Shown here: positions 5,626-6,052 of the stretch, one piece after another
How positions within the stretch are numbered: position 1 is the stretch's first letter
Layout: every line of letters begins with the position of its first letter
Assembly: GCA_937919795.1 (NCBI GenBank)
Contig: CALFOA010000378.1
Span: 1 to 6,052, forward strand
DNA: 6,052 nt
From: an uncultured Neisseria sp.
GTDB taxonomy: Bacteria > Pseudomonadota > Gammaproteobacteria > Burkholderiales > Neisseriaceae
Reading direction: 5' to 3'
Program-made: the position numbers and the translations under genes
Notes under the pieces: model-generated
The model's database searches: none
What the model was told of the DNA's origin: nothing
The model's input: the letters and a program-made list of their open reading frames with translations, nothing else

Positions 5626-6052
5626 TTAAGCACGGTACAACGGGAAGTAAGCGCTTTCGGTATCGAAATCCGGTTTAGCTTTTTTACGGATTTCCACCAA
5701 AGCATCATAAACTTCTTGGTTGAAAATTTTGCTGCCGATATAGAAATCGTAAGTACCTTCCGGCGCAAAACCTTTTTTGAAACGCAATAATTCATCGTTG
5801 CTACCGTAACCGCCACCAATCACAAAGTTTTTAAAGCCTTGCGCATGCGACCAAGCGATCATCTCGCTCATCAGCAGATAGTTGGGAGATTCGTTCAAAA
5901 ATTCGCGAGCAGTACTGCTCAGGAAGCAATAAGTATTTTCCGCACCGGCAATCAACACATTCACAGCGCCGACTTGGCCGTCTTTCTCAGCAAAGAAATA
6001 CTGAACTTTGTCGCCCAAATTTTTCAGAGTGGCAAAGAAGTCATGAAAATAC
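5626..6052 (-). CDS. FemAB-like GNAT acyltransferase, C-terminal part (cut by right edge)
   Basis: About 141 codons of the 3' part are visible; the frame stays open to the right edge (YFHDFFATLKNLGDKVQYFF upstream of the first candidate start), so the N-terminal half is missing. The visible part is the second acetyltransferase-like domain of the FemAB/Acetyltransf_6 type: VQYFFAEKDGQVGAVNVLI, then SPNYLLMSEMIAWSHAQGFK, FVIGGGYGSND, LLRFKKGFAPEG, and YIGSKIFNQEVYDALVEI ending FPLYRA. FemAB enzymes move aminoacyl groups from tRNA to lipid II, while relatives of this sort act on glycans or lipids. The acceptor cannot be told from this end alone. G+C is lower than in benE (27 of 60 at 5641-5700), suggesting perhaps a later arrival or relaxed codon use. 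It converges on benE and shares its DUS terminator. Confidence 0.75.
   Translation of the reverse strand, partial: YFHDFFATLKNLGDKVQYFFAEKDGQVGAVNVLIAGAENTYCFLSSTAREFLNESPNYLLMSEMIAWSHAQGFKNFVIGGGYGSNDELLRFKKGFAPEGTYDFYIGSKIFNQEVYDALVEIRKKAKPDFDTESAYFPLYRA

Noticed and set aside
5621..5630. Perfect palindrome CTTAATTAAG at the end of the FemAB-like gene
   Set aside because: It comes from stop-codon sequence (TAATTAA) and is short; no function is suggested.
5995..6018. Start of the minus-strand gene at 6018 (TTG)
   Set aside because: The frame remains open to 6052 with residues that fit the family (FHDFFATLKN), so the gene simply continues off the window.

Overview
The window looks like chromosome of a member of the Neisseriaceae that uses the TG-wad dialect of the DNA uptake sequence. 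The 12-mer TGCCTGTCTGAA occurs six times, as three inverted pairs, one at the end of each well-defined transcription unit. From memory, this dialect was described for Neisseria wadsworthii and N. shayeganii, so a species of that branch is the best guess. The species call rests on the dialect and not on any database match.

Positions 1-523 do not look like the rest. They are AT-rich (24 G+C of 60 at 181-240, against 35 of 60 at 4441-4500). They hold the last 43 codons of a RadC/JAB-family protein and, 15 bases on, a 124-residue orphan protein with a strong Shine-Dalgarno site. This is probably the end of an integrated accessory element. The composition changes somewhere around 490-556.

From about 524 the window is ordinary neisserial chromosome. 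clsC (594-2117) is a lipoprotein-type cardiolipin synthase of the phospholipase D superfamily, preceded by a perfect TATAAT and followed by a DUS hairpin. Next comes a tight three-gene operon: the chromosomal radC (2288-2980), a Nudix ADP-ribose pyrophosphatase-like gene starting 5 bases later (2986-3519), and gloB, glyoxalase II (3516-4274), which overlaps the Nudix stop by 4 bases. A second DUS hairpin closes the operon. benE, a benzoate/proton symporter-family protein (4382-5545), follows as a single gene. It converges on a minus-strand FemAB-like acyltransferase gene (5626-6052) that is cut by the right edge. The third DUS hairpin lies between them and can serve both.

The genes fall into separate housekeeping tasks: envelope phospholipid synthesis, nucleotide-sugar and methylglyoxal detoxification, solute transport and probably cell-wall or glycan modification. 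I see no convincing new multigene system. The least explained part is the left-edge pair, a RadC-like protein plus the orphan, of which only the end is visible. No tRNA, rRNA, CRISPR array or insertion sequence was seen.
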